DNA from: Atkinsonella hypoxylon
Lineage: Eukaryota > Ascomycota > Sordariomycetes > Hypocreales > Clavicipitaceae
Direction: 5' to 3'
Assembly (NCBI GenBank): GCA_000729835.1
Contig: JFHB01000072.1
Span: 1 to 64,000, forward strand
DNA: 64,000 bases
The translations under genes were made by a program, and so were the position numbers. Under the pieces are notes generated by a model that was given only the letters and a program-made list of their open reading frames with translations, did no database searches and was not told the DNA's origin. Shown here piece after piece: positions 12,744 to 22,378 of this stretch. Numbering within the stretch: position 1 is the first letter of the stretch; the number at the start of each line of letters is the position of its first letter.

Positions 12744-12771
12744 CACGTCTCACGTCTCACGTCTCACGTCT
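12744..12771. repeat. Four perfect CACGTCT heptamers
   Basis: Four head-to-tail copies of CACGTCT start at 12744, 12751, 12758 and 12765, about 235-260 nt upstream of the CRM1 ATG. Each carries an ACGT core of the kind bound by bZIP or bHLH factors. A regulatory role is only inferred. Confidence 0.85.
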
Positions 12772-13004
12772 CAGAACAGCTTGTGCTTCTTCCTCGCCCA
12801 CCCCCCCCCCCCTCCCCCCTCTCCCCCCCGCCTGCATCCAAAAAAAATTCCCGTCGGAGCTTCTCTTTTACATAAGCGCCCCGAACATCTCTAATTCTGT
12901 GCGCTGCGTGAGCTCCGCGTCTATTGACAGATTCCGAGAGGTTTCTTTCCCCCGCCCTTGTTAGTCTTGTTTCCCCTCGTTGTTAGCCTCGTCTTGCTCA
13001 GACC

Positions 13005-16000
13005 ATGGCTGTCACGATTGAAGAGCTCGACACCACGGTCCGCACCTTTTATGAAGGTCGCGGGGACCAGGTAAGTGATTTCTTCTCCCCAAAATACCTT
13101 CGTCAAGATCCAGACTTCCCTCATGTGGACACACTGTCTGATATGTTTGTTTCGTTTAGCAAAAAGCCGCCCAAGCCGCACTGAACCAGGTAAATACCCC
13201 TCCACACAATTACCAAGCGACCGATATTAGCGCAGGGAAGCGAACATCGAACCAGGCCCGAGAACACGACCGACGATGAATATGCAGCAGATTTTCACAA
13301 GCCCTTGCAGGGAGCCTTGGTCGACTAACATGTTATACTAGTTCAAAGAAGACCCCGATGCTTGGCTCATGGTAGACCAGATCCTCTCCAGCGCTCAATA
13401 CCCGCAAACGAAGTGTATGTCCAAACAAACCCGATCCTCGACAGCTACAATTTGAACTTGGGTTCTTGTTTTGAATCCTAGAGGGGGGGTGGGGGAATAT
13501 GATAAGCTAACTTTTGCTGTGTCTCTAGATTTGGGACTGCAGGTTTTGGATAATGTCATCATGACGAGATGGAAGGTATTACCTAGAGATCAGTGTCAGG
13601 GTTCGTTTGTCCACACCTAGCTCGCGATTCAACGCGACATGCTTCCGGCTGCTTACTATGATGATAGGTATTCGAAACTTCATTGTGCAATTCATCATCC
13701 AGTGTTCGAATTCCGAAGAATCCCTAAAACAGAACAAAGCCCTCCTCAACAAGCTCAATCTCGTCCTCATTTCTGTTCTCAAACAAGAATGGCCTCACAA
13801 CTGGCCCACGTTCGTCAACGAGATCATCTCCTCCTGCCATGCGAACCTGTCCATTTGCGAAAACAATATGATAATTCTGCGATTGCTCTCCGAAGAAGTC
13901 TTCGACTACTCCGCAGAACAGATGACGTCGACGAAGACGAGGAATCTCAAGCAGACAATGTGCGCGGAATTCTCGCAAATATTCCAACTGTGCCAAGAGG
14001 TCCTCACCACAGCAGATCAACCCAGCTTGGTCCAAGCTACTCTTGAGACTCTTCTGCGCTTCTGCAACTGGATTCCTCTAGGTTACATTTTTGAGACAAA
14101 CCTCATTGAGACCCTGCGCACCCGTTTCCTCTCCGTTCCCGAGTTCCGTAACATTACTCTTCAGTGTCTGACTGAAATTGGTGGCCTTCAGACGGGTGGA
14201 GCTGGCCAGTCAAACTCATATGACGAGCAGCTCGTCAAGATGTTCACCGAAGTGCTGACTACCATTGCGGATATTATCCCTGTTTCGTTGGACTTGAAGA
14301 CGACGTATCCTTCAAGCAATTCCAAGGATCAAGAGTTTGTCCAAAATCTGGCGCTCTTCCTCTGCAATTTCTTTGGAACACATCTTAATGTGAGTGTTGT
14401 CTTGGTATCATTGGGCCTTTGAGGTCAATGGCGAGTCGCTAACAGGCTTTCTGCTCTGCAGCTCATTGAAAACCTGCCGAACCGAGACTATCTCATGCAT
14501 GGACACTATTACCTCATCAGAATATCTCAGATTGATGACCGCGAAATTTTCAAGATTTGCCTGGATTACTGGCTGAAGCTTGTTCAGGAACTGTATGAGG
14601 AGATGCAGCAGCTCCCCATCACGGACATCAACCCACTCATGGCTGTCGGTGGCATGTCTGGTAGCGGTGCGCCCAATCCGACACTATTGATGAATTATCC
14701 GCTCCGAAAACACAAGTACAACGAAGTTCTGTCCAATCTGCGTGTTGTCATGATTGAGAGAATGGTCCGACCCGAGGAAGTGCTCATCGTGGAGAACGAC
14801 GAGGGTGAAATCGTTCGTGAATTCGTCAAGGAAAGCGATACTGTTCAGCTGTACAAGACCATCAGAGAATGCTTGGTTTACCTTACTCACCTGGATGTTG
14901 TCGATACCGAGAACATCATGACAGAGAAACTGGCTCGTCAGGTTGATGGTGCAGAGTGGTCATGGCACAATTGCAATGTGCTGTGCTGGGCGATCGGATC
15001 TATTTCGCTGGCCATGAACGAAGAAACTGAGAAGCGATTCCTTGTTACTGTTATCAAGGATCTCTTGGGTCTGACGGAGATGAAGCGTGGCAAAGACAAC
15101 AAAGCCGTGGTGGCGAGCAACATCATGTACATTGTCGGCCAGTATCCTCGGTTCCTCAAGGCGCATTGGAAATTCCTTAAGACGGTTGTCAATAAGTTGT
15201 TCGAGTTTATGCATGAATCCCATGAAGGTGAGCACTGACGAGGCCATGTGCTCCCCAAAAGCCTCACTTGTGACTCGTACCTAGTATGCTAACAAGATGA
15301 ATAGGTGTCCAAGACATGGCTTGCGATACTTTCATCAAGATTGCCAGACAATGTCGCCGACACTTTGTTGCACTCCAGCCTAGTGAGCAGGAGCCCTTCA
15401 TCGAGGAGATTGTGCGAAATATGGGTAAAATTACGTGCGATCTTACACCTCAGCAGGTACACACTTTCTACGAGGCTTGCGGCTACATGGTTGCGGCACA
15501 AGGCAACAAGAACCAACAAGAGCGTTTGTTGGCCGATTTAATGAATATCCCCAATGCCGCTTGGGATGAAATTATCAAGCAGGCGACGGTGAATCCATCA
15601 ATTTTGCAGGATGCCGAGACTATCAAGGTTATTGGAAATATCATGAAGACCAATGTTTCCGCCTGTTCCTCCATTGGCCCCTACTTTTATCCGCAAATCG
15701 GCCGTATCTATCACGACATGTTGGAAATGTACCGCGCCACGAGTGGTCTGATATCTGAAGCTGTGGCTCGAGATGGTAAGCGGATATGTCATGGAGTAGT
15801 TTGAATTGTTTTGTGACAGGTACTGACAGATAACTCTTTAGGTGAACTGGCGACCAAGATGCCCAAGGTTCGAGGTCTGCGAACGATTAAAAAGGAAATT
15901 CTGAAGCTCATCGAGACCTATGTGGAAAAGGCAGAAGACCTACAGGCAGTCCGGGCTCAAATGGTGCCGCCACTACTCGACTGCGTTCTGGTGGACTACA

Positions 16001-16946
16001 ACCGCAACGTTCCTGGAGCTCGTGATGCCGAAGTACTCAAGGCAATGTCAACTATAATTACAAAGCTCTCTGCTTTGATGGAAGACCAGGTCCCTACGAT
16101 TATGGAGAATGTCTTCGAGTGCACCTTGGAAATGATCAACAAGGACTTTTCCGAGTTCCCGGAGCATCGTGTCGAGTTCTTCAACCTTCTCCGCGCCATC
16201 AACTTGCACTGCTTCCCTGCACTACTGAAGCTGGATAACAACCAGTTCAAATTCGTGATTGATTCCTGCTCGTGGGCATTCAAACACGACAACCGCGACG
16301 TTGAGGCCGCCGGCCTCAACATGTGTCTCGAGTTGATCACTAACATAGCCGAGAAGACTGATGCTGCCACTGCCAATGCTTTCTTCCAGCGGTACTTCAT
16401 GATGATTCTGCAGGACGTTTTATTTGTCGTTACAGACAGTGATCACAAGGCTGGCTTCAAGACGCAGTCCATGTTGCTCATAAAGCTCTTCTATTACATC
16501 CACCCTGCCGATGGCACTCAGCCAAAGATCCAAGGACCAATTTACGCTCCTGATCAAGCCCAGCCTGGAACTTCTAATAAGGAGTATCTCGCCAACTCTG
16601 TTGCAACTTTACTGCGAAATGCGTTCCCCAATCTACAAGCGTAAGTTCCCTTTCTGTTCGGTGACATGGAAGGTCAGTGTCAGCTGCTGACTAAATCTCT
16701 GCCATTAGTGCCCAAGTGACGGGTTTCGTGGAAGGTCTGCTGTCTCTCAACACTCAATATGACAAGTTCCGTCTCAACATGCGAGACTTCCTAATTTCAC
16801 TCAAAGAGTTCGCTGGTGACAATGCCGAGTTGTTCGTCGTCGAAAAGGAACAGCAGGAACGCGATGCTAAGCTAGCAGACATGGAAAGACGGCAAAAGGT
16901 TGGCGGTCTGTTGAAGCCGTCTGAGCTAGAGGACGAGGAGCTCTGA
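13005..16946 (+). CDS. CRM1: Exportin-1 (CRM1), nuclear export receptor
   Basis: Karyopherin-beta that binds leucine-rich nuclear export signals with Ran-GTP and carries cargo through the nuclear pore. Model of nine exons: 13005-13070, 13160-13189, 13342-13414, 13529-13600, 13668-14389, 14462-15227, 15305-15775, 15842-16640, 16709-16946. The result is 1078 aa (yeast 1084) with all phases consistent. Exon 2 is only 30 nt. The N-terminus (FKEDPDAW, ILSSAQYPQTKYLGLQVLD) is the importin-beta N domain. The central HEAT block IGSISLAMNEETEKRF...DLLGL-T-EMKRGKDNK and KTVVNKLFEFMHE is the NES-groove region, and the acidic C-terminus ends in EDEEL. At the position of the leptomycin-reactive Cys (human C528) this protein has Thr526, as in S. 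cerevisiae. A perfect heptamer repeat lies in the promoter. Confidence 0.96.
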
Positions 16947-18520
16947 CTGAATGAAGAATTGCGAAACGAGTTCGCTCCAGTTTGGGGAGGGGGAGAATCG
17001 GCAACATCCCTTGGCAAAGTCCAATTCGGAACAGACCAAACAAATGGCTGGGAGTTTTATGGTTTGTGAGCGCCTGGTTCACCAAGGCGATCGGCCCAGC
17101 AGCATCGTGATGGAGCGTCTACCTCCGCTTGCAGCCAAGCGCTTTTCATTTCACTCTTTTTTATTTAGTGCTCTTCCATTTTCAACCGTAGTGATACCAA
17201 GTTTAGACGTGTCACCGGGCGGACGAGGCGGCGATCCTGGACAGCCCGTTTTTTATCTTACGATGCAGTCGAAAAATGATGACGAAAGCTTCGCATATAT
17301 ACATGTCTTATCTAACCTGCAGCAGATGAGGGGGTAAAGGCCAAGGAGAGAAGGGATAAAAAAGTGCAGAAAGGTCTCGATGGAATGCGTGCTTCTGCGG
17401 CAGAGTCTCTGAACCATGGACATTGCCAGCGTAAGGGAGGATTGAAAGAGCAAGGACAGAAGGTCGCATTGCTTTTAGGGACTAGCAGTGCAATTGAGCA
17501 AAGCCAAGATGTGGCAGTGTGAAGATGTGATGTAGTAGATATTAATACATGTCGAGCATATGATAGATGAGGCTGTCTAGGGTTCTTTTGAGTACCTAGG
17601 CAGTTGATATCTTCTATGCGAAAGTTCAGTTCAATAACGGCGTAATACGAGGTGTGATGGCGTTGAATGCAATCAGGCTGGTTTGATTGATGCCTTTTGC
17701 CTCGAAAGGCAAGTGTGAAGCAGCAAGTAAGTGCCCTTGCGGCAAAGGCCTAGTTACTCCCGCTCTCCCGGTGTCGATTATTTCAAGTGCAGGGGGGCAC
17801 TTCCTTTTTCCTTTTTCCATCCGGGATGAGCCAAGGCGTGAGGGAATGTTTTGTTTTGAAACAGGGGTGGCTGGGCCGGAGGCGGGCCTGGGGTCAAATG
17901 GCATTCACATGGTAGAAGCCGAGGAGGACGATTCGCCCGTCTCACCAAGGGCCCAGTCAGTCTAGGGTAGGGTATTGGAAATTCAGGAGTAAAGCGAGTG
18001 TATGTGCTAGGCGGTGAGAAATAAGCCGCTCCAATGGCTTCAACTTTGAATATAATAGGCTAACAAAGCAAAAAAAAAAAAAATTAAACATGAACAATGA
18101 TAACTACTAACTACAAACTACACTAATAATAGAAGTAGACTCCTCATCCCATATTAGCCTTGAAGAGAGTCTCGCTCACTCATCCCTTTTCGCGCCTGGG
18201 ATATCGAAGCTCGGGGCATTGGCCATGACAAGGATTCGAGGTCACACACATCTACAGACTCGGGCCCTGCGGCAGATGCCACACTGAGAGGTAAAGCTGA
18301 GCTCTTATATATATCCTTCGTCCACGCCTTGACATGCCAAACGACCCCATGTGTGCACCCAGAGACTTCCGATGACTGCCCATGACGCAAGGTTCTGTTG
18401 TACCCGCCCAGTGCCGTACAATCCCGTCAATCCAGTCTCAGATCACAAAATGCTCCGTCGCCCGTTCTCCTCCCCTTTCTCATTCATCAAAGGCATGCCC
18501 TGCGTCCCTCAACCGTAAAG
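16947..18520. other. Intergenic region between convergent CRM1 and Zn2Cys6 gene
   Basis: The 3' flanks of two convergent genes. No gene is supported. An open frame at 17687-17965 has no homology I recognise and no splice context. A poly(A) tract lies near 18069-18082. Confidence 0.55.
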
Positions 18521-20620
18521 TCACGCTATTGATGAACCCTGCGACAAGCCCACTTCCCCCACAGGCCATGCCATGGCTCCCTCCCAATACGCGCCCAGGT
18601 GCTGCGCAACCGCCCTGACGATATTCCTCCCCGCATCGCGAAAGAGCCAGTAGTGCCTCCCGTAATGAAGCAAGACGCCGTAGTAAGCCAGCACGACTAG
18701 CGCCTCGGGCTGAAGTCTCCTGAGGACAGGAAGAAACTCTTTGCCGACGGTGACGGAAAAGGCGGACGCGGCATGGGGTCCTGCCATCAGGGCAGGCATG
18801 TTTCTGAAGAGGTCAAAGGCGGATTGCAGACGCTCTATGGCCTGATTGCAGGCCAAGATGGTAGACGATCCTAGATCGGAGGACCGGACGAGTTCATAGA
18901 GGGGCTTGCACTCGCGGCCGCGGAGGTAGGGACGTCGACGGGCGCTGAGTTCATGCGCGGGCTCTGGCTTCATCTCCTTCTCGAGGTCGAGACGGATGTT
19001 TTCCGTCACGGCGAGCAAGGGCTCTACCTCGGATTGAAGGAGGTGAGTCCATATGGGGTTGATGACGGCGCGGATGCCGTGGTGGATGCGGAAGCAGTCT
19101 ACGAAGCGGTTGACCACGATGTGGAAGTTGGAGGTGGTGAGGTCGCCGATGGAGTTGAGCGTGTCGCCCAGGTCGTGGAGGGACAGCGTGGCGGCGAAGA
19201 GGAAGCGTGGGATGGAGGAGTTGTGGTCGCCGGGGGGCAGGGTGGATGCTTCGCGCGTGAAGAGGGCAACGGCCCGGGTTTGGAGGCGGGTGGCGAGGTG
19301 ACGGAGGGAAGATGCGCGAGCGGATTGGGCAGATTCCAGCGAGGCCTGGTGGAGGGCGGAGAGGGCGAGGACCTGGTCTAGGAGGTAGGGCGCGTCTGAG
19401 GCGCGACGGACGGCAATGTCCAGCAGACGGAGGTCTTCACCTGGGGTCATGAAGATTTCCGTCTTGTGATTGAGGGCGTGGTAGAGGAGGGAGAGGTGCT
19501 CTGCTGTGAAGCGGTGGGGGATGGATGACGGACTGTCCGGATTGAGCGGCGGCGATTGCGACTCGTGCGGCGTGGCCGGCTGAGAAGGGAACAACTCTTC
19601 AAAGGACGGGAGGCTTGACTGGCGGCGACCTGTCTGGCCGTGGTGTTGAGGCGGCTGCAGCAGTGGCGCTGGGAGGATCGGGGCATCGCTGGCTGGCGTG
19701 TGGCCGAGGGAGGTATTATTACTGTTTCCCTCATCGGATGTGCATGTAGTTGTCGTTGATGCCTCTTGTTGGCATGCTTCAGACAGGACTGCTTGCGCTT
19801 GTTGAGGGTGCAACTGGAGAGGATGGTGATGCGGAAGCGGGGGTGGGGGCGGGAGCGGGAACGGGAGCGGGAGCGGGAGCGGATGCTGCTGGTGCTGGTG
19901 CTGGTGTGGCTGGGTGGTGGCAGACGAGGCAGGAGCGGACGAGGAAGCCCTTTTGCTAACGGGCTTGACCTTCGGTGGCGCAAAGGCACACACGCGCTCG
20001 GCAATGGCGCAGTTGGCACAGGCCGGTCTTCGCTCATCGCACCGAATGTGCCGCCTCTTGCACTCGGCACAGCCGTTTCGAGACTTCCGGTGCGACCTGC
20101 GCTGGGTCTTGGGTTGGATCTTGGGCTGGATCTTGCTGCCACTGGCGCTGCTGCTACTTCTGGACTGTGCCTTGTTGGCCTGTTGGCGAGGAGGGCTTTG
20201 GCCGTGGTCGAGGTCGAGGTCATGGTTCTGGTCATGGTTCTGGTCATGGTTCTGATTCTGGTTCTGATTCTGGTCATGGTTCTGGTTCTGGTTCTGGTCA
20301 TGGTTCTGGTCATGGTTCTGGTCATGGTTCTGGTTCTGGTTCTGGTCATGGTTCTGGTTCTGGTTCTGGTTTTGGCTCTGGCTCTGGTTCCTCTGGTTCC
20401 TCTGGTTCCTCTGGTTCTGCAGCGATGTCGTGCTCTCCGAGTCGGTGTCGGTGGCGGTGGCGGGAGCGGACATGCTTTGCCGAGGGTGTTGCCCGTTGGG
20501 AAATGATGGATGAGCGAGCCAAGGCCCTTGAGGAATTGCAACTGTGTCAACAAGTGGTGCAACGGAGTTGGGACCGGAGCTTCGAACTTCGAAATCTCGA
20601 GATGGGTCTTGATGTCGCAT
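18521..20620 (-). CDS. Zn(II)2Cys6 transcription factor with Asn/Gln/His-rich repeat
   Basis: Fungal binuclear-zinc-cluster regulator, 699 aa, intronless as read. Residues about 65-136 are an almost pure Asn/Gln/Asp/His run encoded by a hexanucleotide-type repeat (20213-20425). The zinc cluster follows at about residues 182-210, spaced CX2CX6CX6CX2CX6C (CAEC, CDERRPAC, CANC) and preceded by the basic HRKSRNG. A Pro/His/Gln-rich linker leads to a helical region starting at about residue 375 with EHLSLLYHALNHKT. The order 'HRKSR-cluster, disordered linker, LLxH helical domain' resembles the sterol-regulator Upc2 family, but that is a resemblance only. Target genes are unknown. The start is the ATG at 20620. 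The next gene upstream on the same strand, beyond a repeat island, is an RTA1-family membrane protein. Confidence 0.88.
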   Translation of the reverse strand: MRHQDPSRDFEVRSSGPNSVAPLVDTVAIPQGPWLAHPSFPNGQHPRQSMSAPATATDTDSESTTSLQNQRNQRNQRNQSQSQNQNQNQNHDQNQNQNHDQNHDQNHDQNQNQNHDQNQNQNQNHDQNHDQNHDLDLDHGQSPPRQQANKAQSRSSSSASGSKIQPKIQPKTQRRSHRKSRNGCAECKRRHIRCDERRPACANCAIAERVCAFAPPKVKPVSKRASSSAPASSATTQPHQHQHQQHPLPLPLPFPLPPPPPLPHHHPLQLHPQQAQAVLSEACQQEASTTTTCTSDEGNSNNTSLGHTPASDAPILPAPLLQPPQHHGQTGRRQSSLPSFEELFPSQPATPHESQSPPLNPDSPSSIPHRFTAEHLSLLYHALNHKTEIFMTPGEDLRLLDIAVRRASDAPYLLDQVLALSALHQASLESAQSARASSLRHLATRLQTRAVALFTREASTLPPGDHNSSIPRFLFAATLSLHDLGDTLNSIGDLTTSNFHIVVNRFVDCFRIHHGIRAVINPIWTHLLQSEVEPLLAVTENIRLDLEKEMKPEPAHELSARRRPYLRGRECKPLYELVRSSDLGSSTILACNQAIERLQSAFDLFRNMPALMAGPHAASAFSVTVGKEFLPVLRRLQPEALVVLAYYGVLLHYGRHYWLFRDAGRNIVRAVAQHLGAYWEGAMAWPVGEVGLSQGSSIA
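20213..20425. repeat. Hexanucleotide-type coding repeat (GGTTCT/GGTCAT family)
   Basis: Tandem variants of GGTTCT, GGTCAT and GGTTCC run for about 210 bp. Read on the minus strand they encode the Asn/Gln/Asp/His tract of the zinc-cluster protein. All three frames on the plus strand also stay open, which explains the large antisense reading frames here. Confidence 0.92.
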
Positions 20621-20940
20621 GTCGCATAGTCGCGCGGGCGCGGGATTATTCAGAGCTTCAGAGCTTCCGAGCTTCAGGGCTTCAGTCAGGGCTTGTGGAG
20701 GGAGGTCCTAGGCAGCTGAACAACGACATGCCCTTTTCCCCCTTTCACTTCAACATTGTGCGCGCGTTCGCCCAGAACGGCGTTTCGGAGCAAGTTGCGA
20801 TGGGGGATGGGTGGGTGGTGTGTGTCGACTTGGGACGGTTGTAGTTTAATTATGTGCTCTGCTCTACTTGCCTCATTTGCTTGCCATTGTCGGCGGAGAC
20901 GAGGAAACGCGACCAGATGTGCACGAGTAAAGCCGTGAGT

Positions 20941-20985
20941 GACATGTCATGATATGACATGACATGACATGACATGACATGACAG
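20941..20985. repeat. (TGACA)n pentamer repeat
   Basis: About six to seven tandem TGACA/ATGAC pentamers lie in the upstream flank of the zinc-cluster gene (its promoter side). No function can be read from the sequence. Confidence 0.85.
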
Positions 20986-21456
20986 CAGTGACAGCCCATA
21001 ACATGGGCCCAGATAGCTGGGTTTGGCACTTTGGTTGGAAAATAGTTGAACTTTGGTCCCACAGCTTGACACTTTCAATTTTTTTTTTTTTTTTTAATTC
21101 AATCGGCTCCACCGAGTCCGTTTTGCATGTGCCGTGCTAGACTGACAATTGAGCGGAGAGACAACGGGATCATGTCACTGTCTGTCTTGTCTTGTCTGGT
21201 GCTGCCTAGCTCTAGTACCCTGCCTCTAGGTACCGCCTACAAGCACCGAGGTACAGTGGGTCCTAAGTAATCCCGAGTAAATGCCACCTACATCGCGTTA
21301 GTCTAAACAACAGCTAGTCTCTCTTTAAGGCGTGATTACGTACTGTTAAAAATAAGCTATTTTATAGCCTATTTTTATGCCTGCTGATGTTAGGGTCACG
21401 TGACACTCTCCCGGTTGCGTGGCGTTGCTATTTGGGGTTTTCATATAGCTATTATT

Positions 21457-21492
21457 GTTATGGTCTAGGGCCTTAGGGCCCTAGACCATAAC
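21457..21492. repeat. Perfect hairpin, 16-bp arms, 4-nt loop
   Basis: GTTATGGTCTAGGGCC at 21457-21472 and its exact reverse complement at 21477-21492 flank the loop TTAG. It sits 18 bp outside the left arm of the fold-back element. It may be a terminal hairpin of a mobile element; that is inference. Confidence 0.85.
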
Positions 21493-21510
21493 TAGCACTG
21501 ATGCGTGATA

Positions 21511-21817
21511 TAAGATAGGCGAGCGGCGTGTGAGCCACCTGTCCTAGCTACAAGCCACCCTAATTGGGTATAGCGCGGGGCGTGGTACGTGTTCCCATTA
21601 ATTGCTTAACGGGCTTTGATTGGCTGGAATTGGGCACAATTGGCGGTTAGGTCCACATTAATACTAGGCGCTGATTCACGCAGAAGAACGAATTATCTAG
21701 TCAATTCCAGCCAATCAGCGTTTGTAAGTATAAGACAAGGACCCGCCACGCTATACTCAATTAGGGTGGCTCGTAGCTAGGACAGGTGGCTCACACGCCG
21801 CTCGCCTAACTATCTTA
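21511..21817. mobile_element. Fold-back / MITE-like inverted-repeat element
   Basis: The left arm 21511-21575 (TAAGATAG, GCGAGCGGCGTGTGAGCC...) is the near-perfect reverse complement of 21752-21817. They differ by a 4-nt indel and two transitions over roughly 55 bp. A second inner pair (GATTGGCTGGAATTG near 21618 and CAATTCCAGCCAATC near 21701) extends the fold. There is no coding capacity and no convincing target-site duplication. This fits a non-autonomous inverted-repeat (fold-back or MITE) element. The family is not recognised. Confidence 0.7.
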
Positions 21818-22378
21818 GATGCCAATTGCCTCAGCGACTTGTACAATACGTATCCTTTTGTCGCAACTGGCAGGCGACACTAAGATTGTGTTGCAAAAAT
21901 TGCGACGTGGCCAGATTAGTCTATGACAATAGGTTCGAATTCTATTCCGTATATAGGACACAATCCCAGCTGTTTCCCCGACCAGCTAGAATTAAACTAT
22001 AGCTAGTGAGTAGGTCTAGTCCCCCTACTAACTAGTACTATATTCCGTAGCTACCTTACTATAGCTACCTTGCTTACGGAGTAGGTAGTAGGATTCGTAC
22101 CCCTACTACCTAAGTAACGCAGATTTACAAGCTACTTCACGCTATAAGTTAGCTATATACACCTAGCGCTCTAGGGTTAACAATCTAAGCTAGCCGTTGC
22201 AGCTATAATATGACTGTAGATTAAGGAGATGTTAGCAACTAGGAGGTATAGATAGAGAAATAGCATAAAGGTTGTTAGAAGGGTGGTGTTACGGAATTAT
22301 CCAGGCCTTGGTGCAATACTTGACCACCTTCCCACACCAATCCAGCATCTAGCACTAAAACAAAACATGGAACAAGAG

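Larger units (their letters stand above)
11408..13004. other. Intergenic region and CRM1 promoter
   Basis: No gene is supported here. It contains the GGTA/ACCT repeat (11907-11957), a heptamer repeat (12744-12771), a C-rich tract (about 12799-12830) and pyrimidine-rich sequence immediately before the CRM1 start, as expected of a fungal promoter or leader. Confidence 0.6.
20621..22378. other. Repeat island between regulator and RTA1-like gene
   Basis: No gene is supported. From about 21300 to 22280 the sequence is markedly TpA-rich and differs from flanking DNA. It holds a TGACA repeat, a perfect 16-bp-arm hairpin, a 307-bp fold-back element and a tRNA-like T-arm sequence near 21929-21945. 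These suggest accumulated mobile-element debris, possibly touched by repeat-induced point mutation. Confidence 0.55.

Noticed and set aside
19766..20844. Large plus-strand open frames over the zinc-cluster gene
   Set aside because: They are shadows of the repeat and of C-biased coding DNA; the minus-strand frame carries the zinc cluster.
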